Positions 7,805-14,783 of a stretch of 19,692 nt of DNA are shown one piece after another. The notes under the pieces are model-generated. The model was not told where the DNA came from. It was given only the letters and a program-made list of their open reading frames with translations, and ran no database searches. The position numbers and the translations under genes are program-made. The stretch is from Actinomycetota bacterium (lineage in GTDB: Bacteria; Actinomycetota; Actinomycetes; S36-B12), in NCBI GenBank assembly GCA_003456155.1, contig DMPC01000134.1, positions 23,209 to 42,900 on the forward strand. Direction: 5' to 3'. How positions within the stretch are numbered: position 1 is the first letter of the stretch; each line of letters begins with the position of its first letter.

Positions 7805-9006
7805 CCGGTTTCTCCTTCTCCGTCGAGCAGCGCCTGAACTCAGGGCTCGGTCGCACGGGAGTGATCCACACCCCGCACGGGGACATCAGGACACCGGCCT
7901 TCACCCCCGTGGGCACCAAGGCCACCGTCAAGGCAGTCCTGCCTGAGGCGATGCGTGGGCTCGGGGCCCAGGTGATCCTCGCGAACGCGTACCACCTCTA
8001 CCTCCAGCCCGGAGCCGACATCGTCGAGGAGGCGGGTGGACTCGCCGCCTTCATGGGATGGGGTGGTCCCACGATCACGGACAGTGGGGGATTCCAGGTG
8101 CTGTCCCTTGGAGTGGGCTTCAAGAAGATCCTGGCGATGGATGTCTCATCTAAGCGGTCGGACGATGTCATCGCCGCGGGCAAGGACCGGCTCGCTCACG
8201 TGGACGACGATGGAGTGACGTTCAAGTCCCATCTCGACGGCAAGATGCACCGGTTCACGCCGGAGGTCTCCATGCAGGTGCAGCATCGCATCGGCGCCGA
8301 CATCATCTTCGCCTTCGACGAATGCACCACGCTGCTCAATACACGGGAGTACCAGGAGCTGTCCGTTGCGCGGACCCAGCGTTGGGCGGAGCGATGTGTC
8401 ACCGAGCACGAGCGGCTGACGGCCGAGCGTGTCGGACTTCCCTATCAGGCCTTGTTCGCGGTGGTCCAGGGCGCCCAGTACGAGGACCTGCGGCGACGGT
8501 CGGCGCGGGCGCTCGCCGAGCTCGATGTCGATGGGTTCGGCATCGGGGGAGCCCTGGAGAAGGATCAGCTGGGCACGATCGTCCGATGGGTGTGCGAGGA
8601 GCTGCCGGAGCACAAGCCGCGCCATCTGCTCGGAATCGGCGAGCCCGACGATGTGTTCGCGGCTGTGCTGAGCGGTGCCGACACATTCGACTGCGTCGCG
8701 CCGTCACGCAATGCCCGAAACGGGACCGTGTTTCACTCGGAGAAGCGCTTCCATCTGACGAACGGCGCCTACCGGCGGGATTTCCGGCCCATCGATGACG
8801 ACTGTGACTGCTACACCTGCAGCACCTACACGCGTGCCTACCTGCACCACCTGTTCAAGGCGAAGGAGATGCTCGCCTCCACGCTCGCGACGATCCACAA
8901 CGAGCGATACATCGTGCGACTGCTGGACCGGATCCGTACCAGTATCGAGGAGGGGACATTCCGTGAGTTGCGGGAAGAGGTCCTCGGCCCTCAGGCGGAT
9001 GCGTAG
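7801..9006 (+). CDS. tgt: tRNA-guanine transglycosylase (queuosine pathway)
   Basis: This 401-residue cytosolic enzyme exchanges guanine-34 for a queuosine precursor (preQ1 or queuine) in GUN-anticodon tRNAs. TDSGGFQ carries the general acid/base Asp94, FDCVAPSRNARNG carries the nucleophile Asp297, and the zinc site is Cys335-X-Cys337-X2-Cys340-X25-His366. The GTG at 7801 is chosen because it overlaps the lipoprotein stop by 4 nt and because homology begins there; an ATG at 7741 would read through the upstream gene. Two features differ from the E. coli and Zymomonas enzymes: the specificity segment GGLAVGE reads GGALEKD (249-255), and about 20-25 extra residues follow SLG near residue 103. 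Similar segments occur, to my recollection, in other actinobacterial Tgts. The yhhQ gene converges on it with a 16-bp overlap. Confidence 0.95.
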   Translation: MTGFSFSVEQRLNSGLGRTGVIHTPHGDIRTPAFTPVGTKATVKAVLPEAMRGLGAQVILANAYHLYLQPGADIVEEAGGLAAFMGWGGPTITDSGGFQVLSLGVGFKKILAMDVSSKRSDDVIAAGKDRLAHVDDDGVTFKSHLDGKMHRFTPEVSMQVQHRIGADIIFAFDECTTLLNTREYQELSVARTQRWAERCVTEHERLTAERVGLPYQALFAVVQGAQYEDLRRRSARALAELDVDGFGIGGALEKDQLGTIVRWVCEELPEHKPRHLLGIGEPDDVFAAVLSGADTFDCVAPSRNARNGTVFHSEKRFHLTNGAYRRDFRPIDDDCDCYTCSTYTRAYLHHLFKAKEMLASTLATIHNERYIVRLLDRIRTSIEEGTFRELREEVLGPQADA

Positions 9007-9680
9007 GTGGGTTCTCGGCGCTTCACCCACGCGATGACACGATAGGTCACGGGTAGCAGGATGACTTCGACGGCGACCTTGTAGGTGAAGCCGACCACGA
9101 GGTAGTTGAGGAAGTCGGACAACGAGAGCCCGAAGGCGATGCCGTAGATGGTGCAGAAGACCAAGGTGTCGGCGAACTCGCCGACGATGGTCGAGGAGAC
9201 GAGCCTCAGCCACAGGTGGCGCTCCTGCGTGTGCTCCTTCACGCGCACCAGGACATAGGCGTTCAGCAGTTGCCCGACGATGAATCCCGTCGTGCTCCCG
9301 AGGACGATCGCCGGGACGAAGCCGAGAATCGACTCGTAGGCGGCCTGGTTCTCCCAGAAGTCCGCCCCCGGAGCGATCTGGATCAGCCAGAAGGTGAACG
9401 CGGCCAGGATCGACATGGCGAACCCGAGGATGATGGCCCGTCGGGCCGCTCGAAGCCCGTACACCTCGCTCAGGACATCCCCGATGATGTAGGTCAGGGG
9501 GAACAGGATCGCCCCGCCATCGAAGGTGAGCGGACCGACAGCGATGAACTTGGTTGCGCCGATGTTGGACAGCAGGAGCAGCGCCACGAAGACGGCCACC
9601 ACGTACGCGTAGATGCCCGCTCCGGGAATGGCGAAGTGGGCGCGCGATTCGCCGGTGTGCCTGCTCTGCGAGTGATCCAT
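8991..9680 (-). CDS. yhhQ: Queuosine-precursor transporter, YhhQ family
   Basis: This 229-residue integral membrane protein is of the VUT/YhhQ (DUF165) family, which imports preQ0/preQ1 or queuine. About six membrane segments are visible, with the family signatures LSNIGATKFI (37-46), FPLTYIIGDVLSEVYG (60-75) and EFADTLVF. The last 16 bp overlap the end of convergent tgt, its functional partner. The ATG at 9680 is the only start before the first membrane segment and lies one nucleotide after the CCA end of a tRNA-Arg gene on the same strand. Translation must therefore begin on a leaderless mRNA released by tRNA processing, or use the GGGGG of the tRNA acceptor arm as a weak ribosome site. Precursor identity cannot be told from the sequence. 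Confidence 0.92.
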   Translation of the reverse strand: MDHSQSRHTGESRAHFAIPGAGIYAYVVAVFVALLLLSNIGATKFIAVGPLTFDGGAILFPLTYIIGDVLSEVYGLRAARRAIILGFAMSILAAFTFWLIQIAPGADFWENQAAYESILGFVPAIVLGSTTGFIVGQLLNAYVLVRVKEHTQERHLWLRLVSSTIVGEFADTLVFCTIYGIAFGLSLSDFLNYLVVGFTYKVAVEVILLPVTYRVIAWVKRREPTYASA

Positions 9681-9681
9681 A

Positions 9682-9757
9682 TGGCGCCCCCGGCAGGATT
9701 CGAACCTGCGACCTTCGGTACCGGAAACCGGCGCTCTATCCCCTGAGCTACGGGGGC
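9682..9757 (-). tRNA. tRNA-Arg, anticodon CCG, with encoded CCA
   Basis: The full cloverleaf can be drawn. The acceptor stem GCCCCCG/CGGGGGC has seven pairs, the D stem is GCTC/GAGC with an 8-nt loop, the loop TTCCGGT carries anticodon CCG at 9722-9724, and the T arm is GCAGG-TTCGAAT-CCTGC. The discriminator is G, followed by a genomic CCA (9682-9684). The top anticodon-stem pair is a C27-A43 mismatch where a U-A pair is usual; the other four pairs are intact. It reads CGG codons. Its 3' end is one base from the yhhQ ATG. Confidence 0.96.
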
Positions 9758-9769
9758 TCGGGCCGCCAC

Positions 9770-9775
9770 AGGCTA
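9770..9775 (-). promoter_or_regulatory. Probable -10 box (TAGCCT) of tRNA-Arg and yhhQ
   Basis: On the minus strand TAGCCT ends 12 nt before the first base of the tRNA, which would leave a 5' leader of about 6-7 nt for RNase P. It is the only obvious promoter upstream of yhhQ. Confidence 0.45.
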
Positions 9776-9824
9776 TCAGCGAGCCCGGTTCACCAGGTCG
9801 GCAGGCGTCCGAGAGGATGGCGCC

Positions 9825-10868
9825 GTGAAGGAGCGGGTTCGCGCTGCGATGAGCCTTGGTCATGACCTCGCGAACGACTATCGCCGCATCCGGGGTTCGC
9901 TCGCGGCGGGGGGCCTCGCCTACTTCGTGGCCCTCTCCTTAGCGCCTGCGGCACTCGCCTTCGGGACGCTGGCGGGCCTGCTCCTGAAGCCCGCCCAGAT
10001 CAGATCCGCGCTCGATCGGCTGGCCCAACGGGCTCCCGAGACGTTCGATGAGGTCCAGCCGTTCACCAGCGCCCTGGTGTCTGCGATCGAGTCCGCCTCG
10101 GGCAGCACCTTCACGATCACGACCCTCGTCAGCCTCATGATCGCCATCTATGCGTCCTCGAAGATCGTGCTGGGCCTTCGCATGGCCATGAACAGTGCCT
10201 TCGGCGTTGTCGAGACGCGCAGCGGCCTCGTCGACCGAGCCGTGGCTGCGGTCGTGACGCTCGTGGCGATGATCGTCGGAGTGGCGGTGGTGGTGCTGCT
10301 CACGATCGTCCCGCAGGTGCTGGCATGGCTCGATCTCCCCAGCCTGCCGGTCACCACCGGCGCTCCCTGGCTGGACTGGCTGGTCGTCTCCCTCATCGTG
10401 TTCACCGCGGTGCGCTGGATCCTGACCCATGGATCCGATCGGCGTCAGCGGGTCTCCTGGCTGTCCCCGGGAGCCTGGGCGGCCACCGCCGGGATCGTCG
10501 GTTCGACCGTGGGGGTCGGCATCTATGCGCACTTCTCCACGACGATCGGCACGGCCGTGCTGCTGTTCGGCACGGCAGTGGTCCTGCTGCTGTGGCTCTA
10601 CCTCTGCTTCGTCTCACTGCTCTGGGGAGCAGTCATCGAGGCCCACTCGAGCAAGGGAGATCCTGCAGGGAGCGCTCCCGTGCCCTGCGTGTCAGGAGGA
10701 GAACCAGCGAGGGGGACCAGCGATGACGCCGGTCAGGAAGGCGGCGACAGCCGCGGCGAAGCCCATGTCCAGAGCGTCCGTCCAGGGCGTGAAGATTCCG
10801 AAGGCCAAGGCCCCGAGTCCCGTGACCCCCGCCGCGACGACGCCGAAGGCCACTCTTCCGCCGGCTGA
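9825..10868 (+). CDS. YihY/BrkB-family inner-membrane protein
   Basis: This 347-residue protein starts at GTG 9825, with GAGAGG at 9811-9816 spaced 8 nt away. Residues 20-275 fit the YihY/virulence-factor BrkB family: GSLAAGGLAYFVALSLAP in the first membrane segment, YASSKIVLGLRMAMN (109-123), about six membrane segments in all, and an end LYLCFVSLLWGAVIEAH that matches the usual family terminus. The family was once called ribonuclease BN; that activity belongs to another protein, and its function is poorly known. Residues 276-347 are an extra hydrophilic tail rich in Gly, Asp, Glu, Ser and Arg. The tail from residue 290 is antisense to the small gene at 10692-10994, so it is probably read-through rather than a selected domain. 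Confidence 0.85.
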   Translation: MKERVRAAMSLGHDLANDYRRIRGSLAAGGLAYFVALSLAPAALAFGTLAGLLLKPAQIRSALDRLAQRAPETFDEVQPFTSALVSAIESASGSTFTITTLVSLMIAIYASSKIVLGLRMAMNSAFGVVETRSGLVDRAVAAVVTLVAMIVGVAVVVLLTIVPQVLAWLDLPSLPVTTGAPWLDWLVVSLIVFTAVRWILTHGSDRRQRVSWLSPGAWAATAGIVGSTVGVGIYAHFSTTIGTAVLLFGTAVVLLLWLYLCFVSLLWGAVIEAHSSKGDPAGSAPVPCVSGGEPARGTSDDAGQEGGDSRGEAHVQSVRPGREDSEGQGPESRDPRRDDAEGHSSAG

Positions 10869-10994
10869 TGCCTCGGAGGTGGCCACGTCGTCCTTGGCCC
10901 GCTTGGCCACGGGGCTCGGCGACGAGCCCTGACCTGACTGCCCGGTGGTCGCGTTGACCTCTCGCAGCAGCCGCTCGATGTCGTCATCAGCCAT
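10692..10994 (-). CDS. Small two-helix membrane protein, unknown function
   Basis: This predicted 100-residue protein has an acidic N-terminus (MADDDIERLLREV, probably helical), a polar Ser/Gly/Lys linker (15-46) and two hydrophobic segments (about 48-68 and 77-93), ending PPRWFSS. I recognise no family. The ATG at 10994 is preferred over one at 11018 because CACAAT lies exactly 6 nt upstream, the same arrangement as at 7255. It is antisense to the last 58 codons of the BrkB-family gene. Its protein has a plausible membrane architecture, whereas the opposite reading is low-complexity, which suggests this strand carries the real gene in the overlap. Confidence 0.65.
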   Translation of the reverse strand: MADDDIERLLREVNATTGQSGQGSSPSPVAKRAKDDVATSEASAGGRVAFGVVAAGVTGLGALAFGIFTPWTDALDMGFAAAVAAFLTGVIAGPPRWFSS

Positions 10995-11000
10995 GAGGCC

Positions 11001-11006
11001 ATTGTG
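11001..11006 (-). promoter_or_regulatory. Probable -10 box (CACAAT) of the small membrane protein gene
   Basis: On the minus strand CACAAT ends 6 nt before the ATG at 10994. Hexamer and spacing are identical to those at 7262-7267. It indicates a leaderless transcript. Confidence 0.4.
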
Positions 11007-11069
11007 CCCTCCCGCCACTGGCCTATCGACAGGCCGGGTATCGGGATCGTCGGAGTGCAGGAGAAAGGA

Positions 11070-11099
11070 GAGGGGCCCTGCCTCGCGGCAGAGCCCCTC
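11070..11099 (-). terminator. Hairpin terminator of cspA
   Basis: GAGGGGC...GCCCCTC (7 bp) stacks on CTGCC...GGCAG (5 bp) across one C-A mismatch, with a 4-nt loop TCGC. It lies 36 nt after the cspA stop. On the minus strand it is followed by TCCTTTCTCCT, a pyrimidine-rich tail. Confidence 0.8.
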
Positions 11100-11134
11100 G
11101 TGTGCTCGACGGGGTTGCCCCGGGAGCGGGAAGA

Positions 11135-11338
11135 CTAGGCGGTGCGGACCTTGTCGGCCTGGGGACCCTTCGGGCCCTGAACGATGTCGAACTCGACGAG
11201 CTGGTTCTCCTCAAGGGAGCGGTAGCCGTCGGACTCGATGGCCGAGTAGTGGACGAACACGTCCGGGCCGCCGTCGGCCTGGGCGATGAAGCCGTAGCCC
11301 TTCTCAGCGTTGAACCACTTCACGGTTCCTTGAGCCAT
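11135..11338 (-). CDS. cspA: Cold-shock protein, CspA family
   Basis: This 67-residue single cold-shock domain has GTVKWFNAEKGYGFI (RNP-1, KGYGFI) and DVFVHYSAI (RNP-2), the two motifs that bind single-stranded RNA or DNA. It is expected to be a cytosolic RNA chaperone that melts secondary structure. Two in-frame ATGs exist: the one at 11338 has AGGAG 10 nt upstream, while that at 11347 is only 1 nt from the same site, so 11338 is chosen. The mRNA probably carries a structured leader of about 170 nt (see the TACACT box at 11515). A strong terminator follows, so it is monocistronic. Several paralogues are common in actinobacteria, so the exact letter of the name is arbitrary. Confidence 0.95.
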   Translation of the reverse strand: MAQGTVKWFNAEKGYGFIAQADGGPDVFVHYSAIESDGYRSLEENQLVEFDIVQGPKGPQADKVRTA

Positions 11339-11451
11339 GATGCACATTCTCCTAGCGGGGTACTTCTGGGACGGCGCACCGGACGGTCGCCCGGCACGCG
11401 GCTGAGCCGCTCATACCTTCGTCCCGTTCCCGCGCGGTTGCCCAGAAACAT

Positions 11452-11478
11452 CGGTGCCCACCTCAGGGGCAGGCACCG
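11452..11478 (-). other. Hairpin in the cspA 5' leader
   Basis: CGGTGCC (11452-11458) and GGCACCG (11472-11478) form a perfect 7-bp stem with a 13-nt loop, about 115 nt upstream of the cspA start. Long structured leaders acting as thermosensors are known for cspA of E. coli; the same role here is inference. Confidence 0.4.
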
Positions 11479-11514
11479 GTCGAACGGTGGTGCTGACTGG
11501 CCTTGCCTGGCGGA

Positions 11515-11520
11515 AGTGTA
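11515..11520 (-). promoter_or_regulatory. Probable -10 box (TACACT) of cspA
   Basis: TACACT on the minus strand is close to the consensus TATAAT and would start transcription near 11508, giving a leader of about 170 nt. No good -35 was found at the usual distance. Confidence 0.4.
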
Positions 11521-11559
11521 GCCCCTGAGGCGGACCCGGGGGAGTGAACGTGGCGCGGA

Positions 11560-11565
11560 TAGGCT
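11560..11565 (+). promoter_or_regulatory. Probable -10 box (TAGGCT) of argS
   Basis: TAGGCT ends 6 nt before the GTG at 11572, and no ribosome site is present between them. It fits leaderless transcription. It is divergent from the cspA promoter 40 bp away. Confidence 0.5.
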
Positions 11566-11571
11566 CACGCC

Positions 11572-13230
11572 GTGAATCCGGACGATCTCGCCGCCGCTGT
11601 GCGCTCCGCCCTCGACGATCTCGTCACGGAGCAGCGGTTGCCCAGCATGGATGTCCCGGAGATTCGCATCGAGCGCCCGAAGAGCCGCGACCATGGTGAC
11701 TATGCGACGAATGTCGCGCTCTCCTTGTCCAAGGCTGCCGGAATGCCGCCTCGGGAGATCGGCGACCTGCTGGCCGATCGGCTGGCCCAGCTCCCGGGAA
11801 TCGCGGCTGCGGAGGTGGCCGGCCCCGGCTTCGTCAACATCACCCTCGAGAGTTCTGCCCAGGGCGCCCTGGCCCGCACTGCCGTCGAGGCGGGCCCCAC
11901 CTGGGGTCATGGGTCCTCCATGGCCGGGCGACGAGTCAACGTCGAGTTCATCTCGGCGAACCCGACCGGCCCCCTCCATCTGGGGCACACCCGATGGGCG
12001 GCCGTGGGCGATGCGATCGCCCGAGTGCTCGCCGCCGCAGGCGCATCGGTCTCCAAGGAGTTCTACATCAATGACCGTGGCGTGCAGATGGACAAGTTCG
12101 GTGCCTCCGTCATGGCGGCGGCCAACGGCAGGCCCGTGCCTGAGGATGGCTACCACGGTGGGTACATCCTCGATCTGGCAGCCGCGATCGCCATCGCTCG
12201 TCCGGAGATCACGACGCTGTCCGACGATGATCAACTGGTGGCCTTCCGCGAGGCGGCGTATGCGCTGCAGCTGCGGCAGCAGCAGCAGGTGCTCGAACTG
12301 TTCCGCACCCATTTCGACGTGTGGTTCTCGGAGAGGAGCCTCCACGAGTCGGGGGCTGTCGAGCGAGGCATGGACCGACTGCGGGAGCAGGGGCACGTCT
12401 TCGAGGAGGGCGGAGCGATCTGGCTGCGCACCACCGACTTCGGCGACGACAAGGATCGGGTCCTGGTCAAGGCGGATGGCGAGTACACCTACTTCGCCTC
12501 CGACACCGCGTATTACGTCGACAAGCGGGCGCGGGGCTTCGACGTGAACATCTACCTCCTCGGCGCCGATCACCACGGCTACGTCAACAGGCTGAGGGCA
12601 GTAGCGGCATGCGCCGGCGACGACATGGACGACAACGTCGAGGTGCTGATCGGCCAACTGGTGAAGATCACTCGTGGAGGCGAGGAGGTCAAGCTGTCCA
12701 AGAGGGCGGGCACGATCGTGACCCTCGACGACCTGGTCGAGGAGGTGGGGGTCGACGCCGCGCGCTACACACTGGCGAGATATCCGGCCGACTCCCCTCT
12801 CACCCTCGACCTCGAGGAGATGACCCGCGCGACCAACGAGAACCCCGTGTTCTACGTCCAGTACGCGCACGCGCGGATCGCGTCTGTTCTCCGGAATGCC
12901 CAAGAGCTCGGCATGGACTGGCGCGCGGCCGACTTCGACCCCGGCCTGCTCGATCATGAGCGCGAGAACGACCTCCTTGGCATGATCGGTGAGTTCCCGC
13001 GGGTCGTGGGCAGTGCCGCCGAACTGCGCGAGCCGCACCGTGTAGCGAGGTACCTCGAGGATCTCGCCACGACGTATCACCGCTTCTATGACGCCTGTCG
13101 TGTCCTTCCCCGGTCGGATGAGGAGTGGGCGCCGATCCACATCTCGCGCCTGTGGCTCTGTGCCGCTGCTCGGCAGACCCTCGCGAACGGCCTCGATCTG
13201 CTCGGTGTGACGGCTCCTGAGCGGATGTAG
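11572..13230 (+). CDS. argS: Arginyl-tRNA synthetase
   Basis: This 552-residue class I synthetase charges tRNA-Arg in the cytosol. An N-terminal Add-1-like domain (about 1-110) precedes the catalytic domain with NPTGPLHLGHT (130-140, HIGH motif HLGH at 136-139) and KLSKR at 374-378 (KMSKS motif). The C-terminal anticodon-binding helical domain ends in the characteristic APERM. Length is normal for the family. The GTG at 11572 is chosen because the N-terminus matches the family there and TAGGCT lies 6 nt upstream; there is no Shine-Dalgarno, so initiation is probably leaderless. It is the first gene of the argS-lysA-(aquaporin)-hom-thrC-thrB-rho block and is separated from lysA by 59 bp with its own promoter. 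Confidence 0.97.
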   Translation: MNPDDLAAAVRSALDDLVTEQRLPSMDVPEIRIERPKSRDHGDYATNVALSLSKAAGMPPREIGDLLADRLAQLPGIAAAEVAGPGFVNITLESSAQGALARTAVEAGPTWGHGSSMAGRRVNVEFISANPTGPLHLGHTRWAAVGDAIARVLAAAGASVSKEFYINDRGVQMDKFGASVMAAANGRPVPEDGYHGGYILDLAAAIAIARPEITTLSDDDQLVAFREAAYALQLRQQQQVLELFRTHFDVWFSERSLHESGAVERGMDRLREQGHVFEEGGAIWLRTTDFGDDKDRVLVKADGEYTYFASDTAYYVDKRARGFDVNIYLLGADHHGYVNRLRAVAACAGDDMDDNVEVLIGQLVKITRGGEEVKLSKRAGTIVTLDDLVEEVGVDAARYTLARYPADSPLTLDLEEMTRATNENPVFYVQYAHARIASVLRNAQELGMDWRAADFDPGLLDHERENDLLGMIGEFPRVVGSAAELREPHRVARYLEDLATTYHRFYDACRVLPRSDEEWAPIHISRLWLCAAARQTLANGLDLLGVTAPERM

Positions 13231-13276
13231 CACCGTGCGACCCGATGCCGACCGCACGGCAGGCGTCGGAACGATC

Positions 13277-13282
13277 TAGCCT
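13277..13282 (+). promoter_or_regulatory. Probable -10 box (TAGCCT) of lysA
   Basis: TAGCCT ends 7 nt before the ATG at 13290, predicting transcription from the A of the start codon. It supports 13290 over the other in-frame starts (13245, 13347, 13374). Confidence 0.5.
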
Positions 13283-13289
13283 GTGCTGC

Positions 13290-14705
13290 ATGCGCGCACA
13301 CCCCGCAGGTCCCCGCCACGCCGACGTCGCTGTCGAGCATGGGGGCATGGCTCGGCCGGCGTCCGCGGAGGAGATGAACCGGCTGTCGCCCGCGGTGTGG
13401 CCCACCTCGACCCGTCGCCAGGGCGACGGTGCCCTGGAGATCGGCGGAATCGATGTCCGCGATGCTGCGGCAGAGTTCGGCACCCCGCTCTTCCTGCTCG
13501 ATGAGGAGGATCTGCGTGAGCGAGCCCGTCGCTATCGCTCGGCATACATGGAGGCCGGTGCACATCTGGTCTACTACGCCGCCAAGGCGTTCCTGGCGAC
13601 GAGCGTTGCGCGCTGGGTCACCGAGGAGGGGCTCGGCATCGACGTCGCCTCGGGTGGCGAACTGGCCGTGGCGCTGCGCGCCGGAGTGCCGGGGGATCGT
13701 CTGCTGATGCACGGCAACAACAAGTCGATGGCTGAAATCGAGGCTGCGGTCGCAGCGGGGGTGGGCCGCATCGTCATCGACTCCTTCGAGGACGTTGTGC
13801 GCATTGCGGATGCTGCAGCTCGTGCGGGTGTTGTGCAGTCCGTGCTCGTCCGGGTGACGGTGGGCGTCGAGGCTCACACCCACGAGTTCATCGCTACGGC
13901 GCATGAGGACCAGAAGTTCGGGCTGTCCGTCTCGTCAGGTGCTGCACAGGAGGCGGTGCGTCGCATCGCCAAGCTTCCGAGCCTGGACTTCCGTGGGCTC
14001 CATTCGCACATCGGTTCCCAGATCTTCGATGCCTCCGGGTTCGAGGTCGCTGCGGCTCGAGTCGTGTCGCTCGCGCAGCGAATCTGGGACGAGCAGGGCA
14101 TCGAGGTCGAGGAGTTGAACCTCGGAGGCGGGATGGGCATCGCCTACCTCGAGTCCGATGATCCGCTCGATGTGGCGGACATGGCCTCGCAGATCGGTGA
14201 GATCGTCGCCAAGCAGTGCGCGAACGAGGGAATACCGATGCCGGCCCTCGCCTTCGAACCGGGTCGTGCCATCGTCGGCCCCGCAGGGGTGACGCTGTAC
14301 GAGGTCGGAACGGTCAAGCCCGTCCAGTTGGATGGCGGAGCGGTGCGGACCTATGTCTCGGTCGACGGCGGGATGAGCGACAACATCCGCACGGCGCTGT
14401 ACGACGCCGAGTACACCGTGGTGCTCGCCTCGCGCGAGTCAGCGGCAGAGCCGATGCTGTGTCGTGTCGTGGGCAAGCACTGCGAGTCCGGTGACATCGT
14501 GATTCGTGATGCCTGGCTGCCGAGCGATTTGGTCCCCGGAGACCTCCTCGCGGTCGCGGCTACCGGCGCGTACTGCCGTTCCATGGCCTCGAACTACAAC
14601 GTCCTCCCGCGGCCCGGAGTGGTCGGGGTGTGTCGTGGCGAAGCCGCCATCGTCCTGCACCGAGAGACGCTGGACGACCTGCTCCGCCTGGATCCCGGGG
14701 CCTGA
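13290..14705 (+). CDS. lysA: Diaminopimelate decarboxylase
   Basis: This 471-residue PLP enzyme of fold type III decarboxylates meso-diaminopimelate to L-lysine, the last step of lysine synthesis. Lys99 (YYAAKAF) should bind PLP, HIGSQIF and GGGMGIAY form the barrel and phosphate-binding region, EPGRAIVG follows, and CESGD with the C-terminal YNVLPRP completes the dimer active site. The start at 13290 is supported twice: RAHPAGPRHADV resembles the N-terminus of Streptomyces LysA, and TAGCCT lies 7 nt upstream, consistent with leaderless initiation. It follows argS as in many actinobacteria, but here it is separated from hom by a convergent aquaporin gene. A strong hairpin ends the transcript 22 nt after the stop. 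Confidence 0.97.
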   Translation: MRAHPAGPRHADVAVEHGGMARPASAEEMNRLSPAVWPTSTRRQGDGALEIGGIDVRDAAAEFGTPLFLLDEEDLRERARRYRSAYMEAGAHLVYYAAKAFLATSVARWVTEEGLGIDVASGGELAVALRAGVPGDRLLMHGNNKSMAEIEAAVAAGVGRIVIDSFEDVVRIADAAARAGVVQSVLVRVTVGVEAHTHEFIATAHEDQKFGLSVSSGAAQEAVRRIAKLPSLDFRGLHSHIGSQIFDASGFEVAAARVVSLAQRIWDEQGIEVEELNLGGGMGIAYLESDDPLDVADMASQIGEIVAKQCANEGIPMPALAFEPGRAIVGPAGVTLYEVGTVKPVQLDGGAVRTYVSVDGGMSDNIRTALYDAEYTVVLASRESAAEPMLCRVVGKHCESGDIVIRDAWLPSDLVPGDLLAVAATGAYCRSMASNYNVLPRPGVVGVCRGEAAIVLHRETLDDLLRLDPGA

Positions 14706-14726
14706 CGCACGAGCCCGTACCCACGT

Positions 14727-14770
14727 CCACCCCAGCGCCACCCGAATATCCGGTGCCGACGCTGGGGTGG
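14727..14770. terminator. Bidirectional hairpin between lysA and the aquaporin gene
   Basis: CCACCCCAGCG (14727-14737) and CGCTGGGGTGG (14760-14770) are perfectly complementary over 11 bp, with a 22-nt loop that can form a short inner CACC/GGTG stem. It sits between two convergent genes, downstream of both. No long T tract is present on either side. Confidence 0.7.
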
Positions 14771-14783
14771 AATCGGAGGGGGG

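Noticed and set aside
11320..13257. 645-codon open frame on the minus strand opposite argS
   Set aside because: It mirrors argS codon bias, has no recognisable domain and runs through the cspA leader.
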